Shown one piece after another: positions 51,579 to 59,254 of a stretch of 64,000 nucleotides of DNA. Each line of letters starts with the position of its first letter. The stretch's first letter is position 1. A model generated the notes under the pieces. It was not told the origin of the DNA, did no database searches, and worked only from the letters and a program-made list of their open reading frames with translations. The translations under genes were made by a program, and so were the position numbers. The DNA is from Paenibacillus arenilitoris (GTDB taxonomy: Bacteria > Bacillota > Bacilli > Paenibacillales > Paenibacillaceae): contig NZ_JACXIY010000041.1 in the NCBI RefSeq assembly GCF_014705655.1, forward strand, positions 1-64,000, read 5' to 3'.

Positions 51579-51992
51579 TTACCCTACGAGCAGACGCTCC
51601 ACCTCGTGCAGCGCGTCTTTGGCCCGGTTCACCCAGCTCGGCTCGACATGCGCATCCGGGTCGGACGGCGACTGGAATTGGTCGAACATCGCGCCGAACA
51701 CGCGCATCGACGCCTCGGGATCGTTGCCCTCTTCATAGAGATGCTTGAGGACGTAAGGCTTTCCCAGCCTGATGATCGCGTCGTTATCGGTATCGTCGTT
51801 GTCGATGTTGCCGACGATGACCTCGAACGGGATACGCAGCCATACTTTATGCGCCTCGTCGAGCGGCTTGTCGAAGGAGCCCCGGTTATAGTCCCAGTTG
51901 CCGCCCAAGGCGAACTGCCGCTGCTCCAGAAGCTCCTTTGTATCCAAAAAATGCTGCTCCCGTGACTCGAGCACGGATGAGATCGGTATCAT
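51579..51992 (-). CDS. YugN-like family protein
   Basis: 137 residues. FALGGNWDYNRGSFDKP near residue 27-43, the VWLRIPFEV strand and IIRLGKPYVLKHLYEEG agree with the YugN family of Bacilli. Small, soluble, function unknown. It sits between htrA and liaR with its own terminator. Confidence 0.85.
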   Translation of the reverse strand: MIPISSVLESREQHFLDTKELLEQRQFALGGNWDYNRGSFDKPLDEAHKVWLRIPFEVIVGNIDNDDTDNDAIIRLGKPYVLKHLYEEGNDPEASMRVFGAMFDQFQSPSDPDAHVEPSWVNRAKDALHEVERLLVG

Positions 51993-52064
51993 GGCGGTAG
52001 CTCCTTTTTGCTTGTATGCTGACTAGCTAACAGCTAATAGGTAGTATTCCCTCCATCATTTTGA

Positions 52065-52730
52065 TTATGTGCGATTCGCCCAGCCTTTGCGGTGGGCGAG
52101 CACCGCAAGCTGCGTCCGGTCCTCCAGCTCGCACTTCATCAGCAAATTGCTGACATGCGTCTTGACCGTCTTCACGCTGATATGGAGCTCCTCCGCGATT
52201 TCCTTGTTCGACTGGCCGTCCGCGATCAAGAGCAGCACTTCTCTCTCGCGCTCCGTCAAGTCCTCGTCGCCCGATTGGGCGGTTCGCTGGCGCAGCCCTC
52301 TCGTAAGCGCCTGCGACACGTCGGCCGTCATGACCGGCATGCCTTTGAAGGCGCCGCTGATCGCATAGATCAGCTCTTCGGCGGAGACGGTTTTGAGCAC
52401 GTAGCTGACGGCCCCCGCTTCGATCGCCCCGTATACCTTGTCGTCTTCGAGGAAGCTCGTCAGCATGACGATTTTCATATCCGGGTATTGGGCCATGATT
52501 TCCCGAGTCGCGTCGATCCCGTTCATGCCGGGCATCATCAAGTCCATGAGAATAATGTCGGGCATCGCATCCGCCGAGCATCCCTTCAGATGGTTCAACG
52601 CTTCCCGGCCGTCGCCCGCCTCCGCAATTACCTGCAGCTTCGGATCCAGCATCAGGTACGTTCTCAGCCCCGTCCTGACCATGTCGTGATCATCGACGAT
52701 CATCACTTTAATCGCATTCAAACCGCTCAT
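52065..52730 (-). CDS. liaR: LiaR-family NarL-type response regulator
   Basis: 221 residues: receiver domain with VDDHD, phospho-Asp in IILMDLMMPGMNG and Lys in VLKTVSAEE, then a LuxR-type helix-turn-helix (LTEREREVLLLIADGQSNKEIAEEL). The start codon overlaps the liaS stop by 4 bp (ATGA). Together with LiaS and LiaF it forms the cell-envelope stress system, sensing lipid II-type damage. The frame stays open upstream through liaS, but that part is a shadow of liaS. Confidence 0.93.
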   Translation of the reverse strand: MSGLNAIKVMIVDDHDMVRTGLRTYLMLDPKLQVIAEAGDGREALNHLKGCSADAMPDIILMDLMMPGMNGIDATREIMAQYPDMKIVMLTSFLEDDKVYGAIEAGAVSYVLKTVSAEELIYAISGAFKGMPVMTADVSQALTRGLRQRTAQSGDEDLTEREREVLLLIADGQSNKEIAEELHISVKTVKTHVSNLLMKCELEDRTQLAVLAHRKGWANRT

Positions 52731-53761
52731 TGTGCATGCTCTCCCCGCAACATTTTTGGTATCGTGACTTTCACTCTCGTACCGCTTCCCGGCTTGCTCA
52801 ATATTTCCGCGTCGCCGCCCAGCTTCTGCGCCCTCTCCTGCATCGTCGACAGCCCGTAGGACCCCCGCTTCACCCCGTCGGCTTTGAACCCTAGCCCGTC
52901 GTCCTGCAAAATCATGACGACCTGCCGCTCGTTGTCGGACAGCGTAAGCGTGCAGCCCTTCGCCTTGGCATGCTTGACGATGTTCGCCATTGCCTCCTGG
53001 GCGATCAGAAAGAGCTGATGCTCCTTCGCCTCGGACAAGCGCTCCTTCAGCCGCCATTCCAATTCGCCCTGCAGGTTGTTCTGCCGGCAGTAATCGGGAA
53101 ACCATTTGTCCAGCGCTTCGTACAGCGTGCGGCCTTCCAGCTCCATCGGACGCAGCATCGCGATGAAGTTGCGCATCTGCTTCTGCGCCAGGTTCGACAT
53201 GTTGACGAGCTGCTCCATGACCGCGTCGGCTCTCTCCCGGTCTATCTGTTGAAGCTTCGGCAGCGAAGAGGCGCACATATGGATCGCGAACAGCTGCTGG
53301 CTGACCGTATCGTGCAAATCTCTGGCCAGCCTCTTCCGTTCTTCGAGCACGGCGGCCTCGTTCGAGGCCGATTCGCTCATGACGTACTCCTCGCCGCGCA
53401 TTTGCAGCCATTTCATCTTCTCTTCCATCTGCTCGGCAAGCACGTTGAACTCGCGGTAAACCTCGACGAACGAGTTTTGCCCGCTCTCCGTAATTCTGAC
53501 GCCGAAATTGCCGTTGGACGCCTGCTTCAGCGACAAATGCAGCGTATCGATGCGTCGTCCGATGCGCTGGGCGGCCCAATAGCCGAAACCCGTGCTCACA
53601 AGCAGGAAGACGGAGGCTGCCCATAGGCGCACTTCCGTCTCTTTGAGCTCGCCCGCCAGTCCGATCCACGCCGCCGCCGCAAGCACGAGCGATACGACGG
53701 AGGCGGCGACGAACATGCCGATTAACTCCCACTTCCCGCTTCTTAAGAAACGGACCATCAT
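52727..53761 (-). CDS. liaS: LiaS-family sensor histidine kinase
   Basis: 344 residues: two TM helices near the N-terminus (about 13-32 and 44-60) with a very short extracellular loop, HAMP (about 65-118), HisKA_3 with RLARDLHDTVSQQL (phospho-His) and a small HATPase with DDGLGFK and GLSTMQERA. This intramembrane-sensing build is typical of LiaS/VraS, which depend on LiaF. It is placed between liaF and liaR. Confidence 0.93.
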   Translation of the reverse strand: MMVRFLRSGKWELIGMFVAASVVSLVLAAAAWIGLAGELKETEVRLWAASVFLLVSTGFGYWAAQRIGRRIDTLHLSLKQASNGNFGVRITESGQNSFVEVYREFNVLAEQMEEKMKWLQMRGEEYVMSESASNEAAVLEERKRLARDLHDTVSQQLFAIHMCASSLPKLQQIDRERADAVMEQLVNMSNLAQKQMRNFIAMLRPMELEGRTLYEALDKWFPDYCRQNNLQGELEWRLKERLSEAKEHQLFLIAQEAMANIVKHAKAKGCTLTLSDNERQVVMILQDDGLGFKADGVKRGSYGLSTMQERAQKLGGDAEILSKPGSGTRVKVTIPKMLRGEHAQ

Positions 53762-53768
53762 CGCCGGT

Positions 53769-54767
53769 TCACCCCACCTTCGTCACGCGAACGTCGCCGA
53801 TGAACGTGCTGACGACAAGCTTGATCCGTTTTTCCGATTCCGAGTAGTACGGCGATTGAATGTTGATATTGTTGAACATGCCGCCTTCCTTGCGGTCAAG
53901 CACCTTCACGTCGCCGATGAAGGCGCTGGAGATGACCTGCACGGCGACATCGAAATCGTTCGGAACGAACACCTTCACGTCGCCGATAAAGGAGGAGATG
54001 CAAATCCTCGTCTCACCGGGGGATACCTGCGCCTTCGTGAGGTCAAGAACGGTATCGCCTATAAAATGCGAGACGTTAAGCGGCTTCAAATCCCAATAAT
54101 CGTGGCCGATATGAATGTCCCCGATAAAGCCGGAGCGGGTCTGCGCCTTCGAATCGCCATGATTCCACCACTCGACGTGCTCCTTGTGATGATGCTTCCA
54201 TTCCTGGAAGTTCTTCTTAGGGGGAGACGGTATTTCTTCGTACGCCGCGTCCTTCGAATAGCTTGGCGGCGCGTCCTGCTTCGCTGTTCCCGGCAGCTCC
54301 TTGGACAAGTCGATCGGCTCCTTCGTCGGATCCGGATGAAGCGGCGGCGCGGGCGGCACCGGCGTCTGATCCTGATACGGACGATATGACTTCCATTCGT
54401 CAGAAGGCGGTCGGTTGCGCCGCGATTTCGGGCGCCAGATGAGATTGATTCCGACCAGAATGACGACAACCGGCCATATATAAGGAATAATGTCGCCTAA
54501 CGACCAAGCGAACCATTCCAGGTTTTTTCCGAGGAAGACGAAGCCGACGAGAATGACGATGGCCCCCCACCAGTTCGATCCGCCCCCGTACGAACGTCCC
54601 TTCAGCAAGCCCTGAATGCCGACGACGATAAGGATGACGGGCCAATAGGTCTTGAAGAGATCGCCGATATCGAAGGTCACGTGACCCGTTTGTTTCAATA
54701 AAAAGATTACGCCTACCGCAATGATGATTAATCCGGTAAACAACCGGCTCGCGAAATTTCCGTTCAA
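53769..54767 (-). CDS. liaF: LiaF-like cell-envelope stress regulator
   Basis: About 332 residues from a TTG start with AAGGAG upstream. The N-terminal half has four TM helices (about 8-110), followed by a proline-rich linker. The C-terminal LiaF domain (about 220-332) is a run of beta repeats of the type SxFIGDVxV, four or more copies visible (SGFIGDIHI, SSFIGDVKV, SAFIGDVKV, STFIGDVRV). LiaF inhibits LiaRS without stress. First gene of the operon. Confidence 0.9.
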   Translation of the reverse strand: MNGNFASRLFTGLIIIAVGVIFLLKQTGHVTFDIGDLFKTYWPVILIVVGIQGLLKGRSYGGGSNWWGAIVILVGFVFLGKNLEWFAWSLGDIIPYIWPVVVILVGINLIWRPKSRRNRPPSDEWKSYRPYQDQTPVPPAPPLHPDPTKEPIDLSKELPGTAKQDAPPSYSKDAAYEEIPSPPKKNFQEWKHHHKEHVEWWNHGDSKAQTRSGFIGDIHIGHDYWDLKPLNVSHFIGDTVLDLTKAQVSPGETRICISSFIGDVKVFVPNDFDVAVQVISSAFIGDVKVLDRKEGGMFNNINIQSPYYSESEKRIKLVVSTFIGDVRVTKVG

Positions 54768-54810
54768 ACAGCCCCAGCTCCTTATCGATCCTGCAAAGTT
54801 TGATAGCTTT

Positions 54811-54838
54811 AGTATAACGGACGGCGCATGCTCAGCAA
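54811..54838 (-). promoter_or_regulatory. Promoter of liaFSR
   Basis: On the minus strand TTGCTG (54833-54838) and TATACT (54811-54816) are 16 bp apart, about 45 bp before the liaF TTG. Confidence 0.55.
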
Positions 54839-54862
54839 AGGGACGGCCGATTGAAATCGGCA

Positions 54863-54878
54863 TCGGTCTCTAGACCGA
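54863..54878. promoter_or_regulatory. LiaR-box-like 7-2-7 dyad
   Basis: TCGGTCT-CT-AGACCGA is a perfect 7-2-7 inverted repeat centred about 66 bp upstream of the predicted liaF transcription start. Spacing and position are those of LiaR/VraR operators; the sequence match to the published box is partial. Autoregulation is inferred. Confidence 0.5.
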
Positions 54879-54916
54879 GCCGTTTTCGTTGATAATTCCG
54901 CATTTAAACCTGACAT

Positions 54917-54935
54917 GCGTTACGAAACGTAACGC
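54917..54935. promoter_or_regulatory. Perfect dyad upstream of the ammonium transporter promoter
   Basis: GCGTTACG-AAA-CGTAACGC is a perfect 8-3-8 inverted repeat ending 7 bp before the -35 box of the amt promoter. It looks like an operator; it does not fit the GlnR/TnrA consensus. Confidence 0.5.
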
Positions 54936-54942
54936 GTGGGCG

Positions 54943-54972
54943 TTGACATTGTTAACTTTATCTCTTTATAAT
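54943..54972 (+). promoter_or_regulatory. Promoter of the ammonium transporter gene
   Basis: Consensus TTGACA (54943-54948) and TATAAT (54967-54972) are 18 bp apart, about 65 bp before the start codon. Confidence 0.8.
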
Positions 54973-55035
54973 GATGAACGGATTAGGAATAAGAGATAAA
55001 TCTTACGCAGTTTATACGGAACGGGAGATGAAGGA

Positions 55036-56331
55036 ATGGACGTTTTGGAACTGTCCAAAGGACTCGATACGATCTGGGTCGTTTTGACAGCCGCGATGAT
55101 TTTGCTCATGGAAGGCGGCTTCGCGTTGCTTGAGGCCGGCTTCGTTCGTCAGAAAAATGCCGTCAGCATCATTATGAAAGTATTCGTCGACATCGCCTTC
55201 GGCGCGCTTGTCTTCTACTTTTTCGGATTCGCTTTCATGTACGGGCAGGACGCGGGAGGGTTGATCGGCACGACCGGCTTCTTCATTAACGGCGACTTGT
55301 CTCATATCGAATTAAATATTACGCATGAAACGTACTGGCTATTCCAATGCGCGTTCGTCATCGCCGTCATCTCCATCGTATCGGGCGCGGTCGCCGAGAG
55401 GATCAACTTCCGCGCTTACATTCTGCTCACGATCGCGATGACCGGCTTCATCTACCCGCTTGCGGGCCACTGGGTCTGGTCCGGCAGCGGCTTCATCGGC
55501 AAGCTTGGCATGTTCGACTTTGCGGGCTCGGCCGTCATCCACGCGCTGGGCGGCTTCTCGGCGCTTGCGGCAGCCATGTTCATCGGCCCGCGGATCGGGA
55601 AGTTCAGCGCGGATGGCAAATCGAACATCGTGCCGCCGTCCAATCTGCCGCTTGCGTCCGTGGGCGCGTTCATCCTCTGGTTCGGCTGGTTCGGCTTTAA
55701 CGCGGGCAGCACGCTAAGCGCGACGAACGGCTCGATCGGCCATATCGCGCTCACGACGATGCTGTCGGCGGCTTCCGGCGGCGCAACCTGCATCCTGTTC
55801 ACGATGCTTCGCTATCGGAAAGCCGATCCGCCGATGGTCATTAACGGCTCGCTAGCCGGCCTCGTCGGCATTACGGCAGGCTGCGCCTTCGTCTCCGACG
55901 GCGCGGCCATCCTCATCGGCGCCGTCTCCGGCATTGCCATGGTCCTCGTGACCGAATGGCTGGAGCGTAAACAAATCGACGACCCGGTCGGCGCATTCGC
56001 CGTCCACGGCGTCAGCGGCAGCATCGGTACGCTTGCCGTCGGGCTGTTCGCCCTTCCGGAGCTGGCAGAGGGCGTCGGCAAAGGCTATTACGGCTTGTTC
56101 TACGGCGGAGGCTGGAACCTTCTCGGCGTTCAGGCGCTCGGGCTTGTGATCGTATCCGCGTGGGGCTTCGCGCTTACTTGGGGCGTACTGTGGCTCGTCC
56201 GCAAAATAATGCCCGTCCGCGTATCCAAGGACGAGGAGCTCATCGGCCTCGACGTCGGCATTCACGGCGTGCCCGCATACAGCCAGGAACATGACTTTCT
56301 CGATGTCGATCGCCTTCGGGGCGGCAAATAA
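55036..56331 (+). CDS. Ammonium transporter, Amt family
   Basis: 431 residues with about eleven TM helices. Family signatures include AGSAVIHALGGFSALAAA near residue 170-190, WFGWFGFNAGS near 215-225, and FAVHGVSGSIGTLAVG near 318-333, which carry the pore histidines and phenylalanines. It conducts ammonium or ammonia. No glnK/PII gene follows directly, unlike the common amtB-glnK pair. The short C-terminal tail has the regulatory GLDVGIHG motif. Confidence 0.94.
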   Translation: MDVLELSKGLDTIWVVLTAAMILLMEGGFALLEAGFVRQKNAVSIIMKVFVDIAFGALVFYFFGFAFMYGQDAGGLIGTTGFFINGDLSHIELNITHETYWLFQCAFVIAVISIVSGAVAERINFRAYILLTIAMTGFIYPLAGHWVWSGSGFIGKLGMFDFAGSAVIHALGGFSALAAAMFIGPRIGKFSADGKSNIVPPSNLPLASVGAFILWFGWFGFNAGSTLSATNGSIGHIALTTMLSAASGGATCILFTMLRYRKADPPMVINGSLAGLVGITAGCAFVSDGAAILIGAVSGIAMVLVTEWLERKQIDDPVGAFAVHGVSGSIGTLAVGLFALPELAEGVGKGYYGLFYGGGWNLLGVQALGLVIVSAWGFALTWGVLWLVRKIMPVRVSKDEELIGLDVGIHGVPAYSQEHDFLDVDRLRGGK

Positions 56332-56334
56332 CGC

Positions 56335-56374
56335 AAAGAACCGTCCGGGCTTCCAGAAGCCCGGACGGTTCTTT
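56335..56374. terminator. Bidirectional terminator after the ammonium transporter
   Basis: A 19-bp stem (56335-56353 with 56356-56374), AAAGAACCGTCCGGGCTTC and its complement, with a 2-nt loop, lies between convergent genes. Confidence 0.85.
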
Positions 56375-56401
56375 CTATTCGCTCTATATCGGCAAATCGA
56401 T

Positions 56402-56782
56402 TTACTTCATTTCATTCGCAAGCTCGTAAGGAACGGATACGATATCGGTCGGAGCCGAGACGTTCTGGATCGAGCGGGCGTTCTCGATGTCGAGACGCAG
56501 CAAGCGCACCTTCTCCATCGGCTTTTTGACGAAATGGATATATTCCACGGCCAGGTGATGGTCAGGCTTCTTGCCCGACAGCATTCGTCTTAATGTAGAC
56601 ATCGATTGATAAGCGCGTTCTTCCATCAGCCTGCGTTTCTCATAACGCTCGACCATTTGTTCAATCTCGGCAATTTCCTGCTCTTTCTTGGCTACGTACG
56701 CGTCGATAAAAGGAAAAACCTCGCCCGCCTTGCGGTGCTGAACAGGAACGGCTGAGCTTGCGTAAAAAATCGGATCCGTCAT
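56402..56782 (-). CDS. Hypothetical coiled-coil protein
   Basis: 126 residues, soluble and charged. A helical stretch (about 28-70, YVAKKEQEIAEIEQMVERYE) suggests a coiled coil; the C-terminal part is RSIQNVSAPTDIVSVPYE. No family recognised. Ribosome site AGGTG. Encoded alone between the amt terminator and a chemoreceptor gene; codon use resembles its neighbours. Confidence 0.7.
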   Translation of the reverse strand: MTDPIFYASSAVPVQHRKAGEVFPFIDAYVAKKEQEIAEIEQMVERYEKRRLMEERAYQSMSTLRRMLSGKKPDHHLAVEYIHFVKKPMEKVRLLRLDIENARSIQNVSAPTDIVSVPYELANEMK

Positions 56783-56875
56783 GAGAATTCACCTGTCTTG
56801 TCATGTTATTATTACTTACACTAGTAATCATACAACAAACAGGGCAGGTTTGAAAACCATTTTTTTGCGGGGCCG

Positions 56876-58273
56876 TTACTCCTGCGGGACGGATAAATCC
56901 GCGCCGATCACGCCGACGACCTTGCCGCCGGAATCCCGGATCGGGACGGAGATCGTCAGGCAGTGCTGCTTCGTTATGGCCGATATGTACACGCCTGATT
57001 GGAACGATTGCCCGTCCATCGCCCGCTTCCACCACTCCCGGCCGTTCGCGTTGAGCAAGCCGGCCTCGGGCAGCGAGAAGACAAACGAGCCGTCGGCCCG
57101 GTTCGACCAGATCGCCTCGATTTCCGGTTTCGATTGGAGCAGCGAGGTCAGCTTCGCCGCATGGCCGTCCGCTTCGAGCACGGCCAATCGGCCGTCCGCC
57201 GCTGCCGCCGTCAGCCATTCCCTAACCGCCGCCGCATCCGCCTTCGAGCCGGCGCTTACGCGTCTTGGCCCGACCTGATCGATCGCCATGGTCAAATCCG
57301 CAGACGAGCGCTGCAGATTGCGACTAATACGGTTCAGATTCGCGATCTGCGCGCGCTGTTCCTTCGCCATCTCGAGCGTGCTGTCCACGCTTTGGAGCGT
57401 CTCGTCCACGGCGTCCACGACATCCTTCAGCATCAGCGTCGTCTCCGTCATATGCTCCGTCTGCCGCTTGCTCGCATTGCTTGTCGCAAGAGCCAGCTCG
57501 TCCACTTCGTGAATGCGGGAGAAGATCACATCCATCCGGTCCCGGTTAACGGCCATCTCCGCCACCCCGCGTTCGACGGACATCTTCTCCTGATCGACGG
57601 CGTCCACGACGAGCTTGACGCCTTGTCCGATCTGCTCGACCAGCTCCGTGGACCGCTTCACGGCTTCGCCGCTCTGCTCCGCCAGCTTCTTGATCTGCTG
57701 GGCGACGACCGAGAAACCTCGGCCGTATTCGCCGGCGTGAGCCGCTTCGATGGAGGCGTTAAGCGCGAGCAGCGAGGTCTGGGAGACGATTTCTTGAATA
57801 AATTGATTAATTTCGTTAATGTGGGACGTCTGTTCGATAAGCTGCCTGATGTGTTGGTCCATCGTCCGGTTGTTGCGGTCCAGCTCCGTCATGACCTGAT
57901 CCGTCGTCGCAAGCGAACGGCATACGTCCAGCACGATATCCTTCGTTTCCTTGCTCTTCGCGTTCAGATCGGCGGACACGCCGTTAATTTGCCCGGCGGC
58001 GGAAGCGACCTCCTGAATGGCGGAGAACGCGCCTTCGATCCGATTCAGCGCGTGCGAGCTCTTCGCGCGCAGCGATTGCTCCTGCAAGGCCGATTGATCC
58101 GCGATTCCGGTCAACCGGGAGACGGAACGGTCCACCTCGTCTACCGCAGCGTTCAATTGGTCGGATATGACGACCGATTCGTTCAATAGCCGCGTCATCC
58201 GTTTCCCGTTGTCGGATTCGGACGCGGCAGACGTCTTGCTGTTGCGGGAAAACCAGCGAACCGGCGAACTCAT
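56876..58273 (-). CDS. Soluble methyl-accepting chemotaxis protein with C-terminal Cache-like sensor
   Basis: 465 residues without TM helices. The N-terminal and central part is the chemoreceptor signalling domain, with hairpin tip EIVSQTSLLALNASIEAAHA near residue 163-182. The sensor is C-terminal (about 350-465): a half-Cache/PDC-like domain with FSLPEAGLLNANGREWWKRA and ISVPIRDSGGKVVGVIGADL. The order is reversed relative to classic receptors, and the location is cytoplasmic. The ligand is unknown. Not near other chemotaxis genes. Confidence 0.88.
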   Translation of the reverse strand: MSSPVRWFSRNSKTSAASESDNGKRMTRLLNESVVISDQLNAAVDEVDRSVSRLTGIADQSALQEQSLRAKSSHALNRIEGAFSAIQEVASAAGQINGVSADLNAKSKETKDIVLDVCRSLATTDQVMTELDRNNRTMDQHIRQLIEQTSHINEINQFIQEIVSQTSLLALNASIEAAHAGEYGRGFSVVAQQIKKLAEQSGEAVKRSTELVEQIGQGVKLVVDAVDQEKMSVERGVAEMAVNRDRMDVIFSRIHEVDELALATSNASKRQTEHMTETTLMLKDVVDAVDETLQSVDSTLEMAKEQRAQIANLNRISRNLQRSSADLTMAIDQVGPRRVSAGSKADAAAVREWLTAAAADGRLAVLEADGHAAKLTSLLQSKPEIEAIWSNRADGSFVFSLPEAGLLNANGREWWKRAMDGQSFQSGVYISAITKQHCLTISVPIRDSGGKVVGVIGADLSVPQE

Positions 58274-58343
58274 GCGGCTTCACGCCCCTCTCTTGTCGTC
58301 GATACAAAATTTTCTAAATTATATACCGGCATTCGACAAAAGA

Positions 58344-58369
58344 AAAGAGGAACCGCAAGGTTCCTCTTT
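58344..58369 (-). terminator. Rho-independent terminator of gamma-SASP gene
   Basis: AAAGAGGAACC (58344-58354) and GGTTCCTCTTT (58359-58369) form an 11-bp stem with a 4-nt loop and T-rich end on the minus strand. Confidence 0.8.
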
Positions 58370-58401
58370 GGATTAATTGCATATTTCAACAATGTTCGCG
58401 A

Positions 58402-58539
58402 TTACTTCTCCGCTTTTTGCTGAGCAGCGTTAGCGTTGGCCGCTTTGCCTGCAGCAGCGTTGTTTTGGTTGAATTCTTCAGCAAATTCCGCGTTGTACTG
58501 GTTGTTTTGAGCGGCTTTGTTTTGTTTGTTTTTAGCCAT
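58402..58539 (-). CDS. sspE: Gamma-type small acid-soluble spore protein
   Basis: 45 residues, starting MAKNKQNKAAQNNQYNAEF and ending in AQQKAEK. It is extremely rich in Asn, Gln, Ala and Lys with no hydrophobic core, and carries one copy of the gamma-SASP motif (AEFAEEF, the EFA region cut by germination protease). B. subtilis SspE is 84 residues with two repeats; this is a single-repeat form. It stores amino acids in the spore. Ribosome site GGGGAGGTGATTACG. Expressed presumably in the forespore. Confidence 0.85.
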   Translation of the reverse strand: MAKNKQNKAAQNNQYNAEFAEEFNQNNAAAGKAANANAAQQKAEK

Positions 58540-58599
58540 CGTAATCACCTCCCCGTTTCATTGATAGTATGGCATTACGGGCGTTTATTATACGGTGGA

Positions 58600-59193
58600 T
58601 TACGATTCCAGATACGTCTGCGGAATCGGCTTGCCGGCTTCGGTGGCCAGGTTGATCTGGTTAAGCCAAGCCTCGGAGAGCTTGCCCGTGCCGATGCGAA
58701 GCACCTCGACCTGAACCTTCCGCTTGCCCCATTGCTCGTATACTTGCTTGATCGTTTCGAAATACAAGTCGATCCGTTTGCCTTTGATCGCGGAGCCCGT
58801 ATCCGCCACGACGCCGTACCCGTAGCCGGGAATGTACAGCAGCGTCCCGATCGGAAACAGCTTCGTATCGGCCGCGATCGTCGACACTTGGTCCCGTCGC
58901 ACCTTGACGCCCGAATATGTAATGCCATATTGCGGATGGCCGGGGGTTTTGCCCGTCGACTCCTCCCCGGCCGTATAGCCGGTCGCGATCACTTCTATCT
59001 TATTTGGCTTTGCCTGCTTTCCCGCGGCTTCGGACTGTTCCGTCTTCGGCTTGGCTGCGGCGCTTTGCGGTCCGGACGCCGCCTCGGCGGGCGACGGACG
59101 GCTGCCCGCATGCCAGGCGACGGCGATGAACGCCAGGAGCAGCAGGAGCGGTATCCTCTTTTTCGTTCTCATGCAAAAAAAGCTTATGGCCAT
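58600..59193 (-). CDS. Exported 3D-domain protein
   Basis: 197 residues. A signal anchor (about 10-25, KKRIPLLLLLAFIAVAW) is followed by an Ala/Pro linker and a 3D (Asp-Asp-Asp) domain (about 70-175) with IEVIATGYTAG, the Asp of VVADTGSAIKG and RIDLYF. The fold is that of MltA-type lytic transglycosylases (YuiC, YocH), so peptidoglycan cleavage is likely. The start codon lies inside the 3' arm of the thrS terminator, with the ribosome site in its loop. Confidence 0.88.
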   Translation of the reverse strand: MAISFFCMRTKKRIPLLLLLAFIAVAWHAGSRPSPAEAASGPQSAAAKPKTEQSEAAGKQAKPNKIEVIATGYTAGEESTGKTPGHPQYGITYSGVKVRRDQVSTIAADTKLFPIGTLLYIPGYGYGVVADTGSAIKGKRIDLYFETIKQVYEQWGKRKVQVEVLRIGTGKLSEAWLNQINLATEAGKPIPQTYLES

Positions 59194-59242
59194 CTGGGTT
59201 GCTTCCTCCTCAGAAGAATATTGCCCAGATGGCCAAAGCTTT
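59174..59242 (-). terminator. thrS terminator overlapping the start of the 3D-domain gene
   Basis: On the minus strand AAAGCTTTGGCCATCTGGG (59242-59224) pairs with CCCAGATGGCCATAAGCTTT, one base bulged, followed by a seven-T run. It begins 12 bp after the thrS stop. The loop contains GGAGG and the 3' arm contains the ATG of the 3D-domain gene. Confidence 0.8.
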
Positions 59243-59254
59243 ATGCGCCGATCC

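Noticed and set aside
52731..53732. Long minus-strand open frame extending liaR upstream to about 555 residues
   Set aside because: The added part is Arg-rich nonsense in a second frame of liaS, which is a clear kinase. liaR has its own start overlapping the liaS stop.
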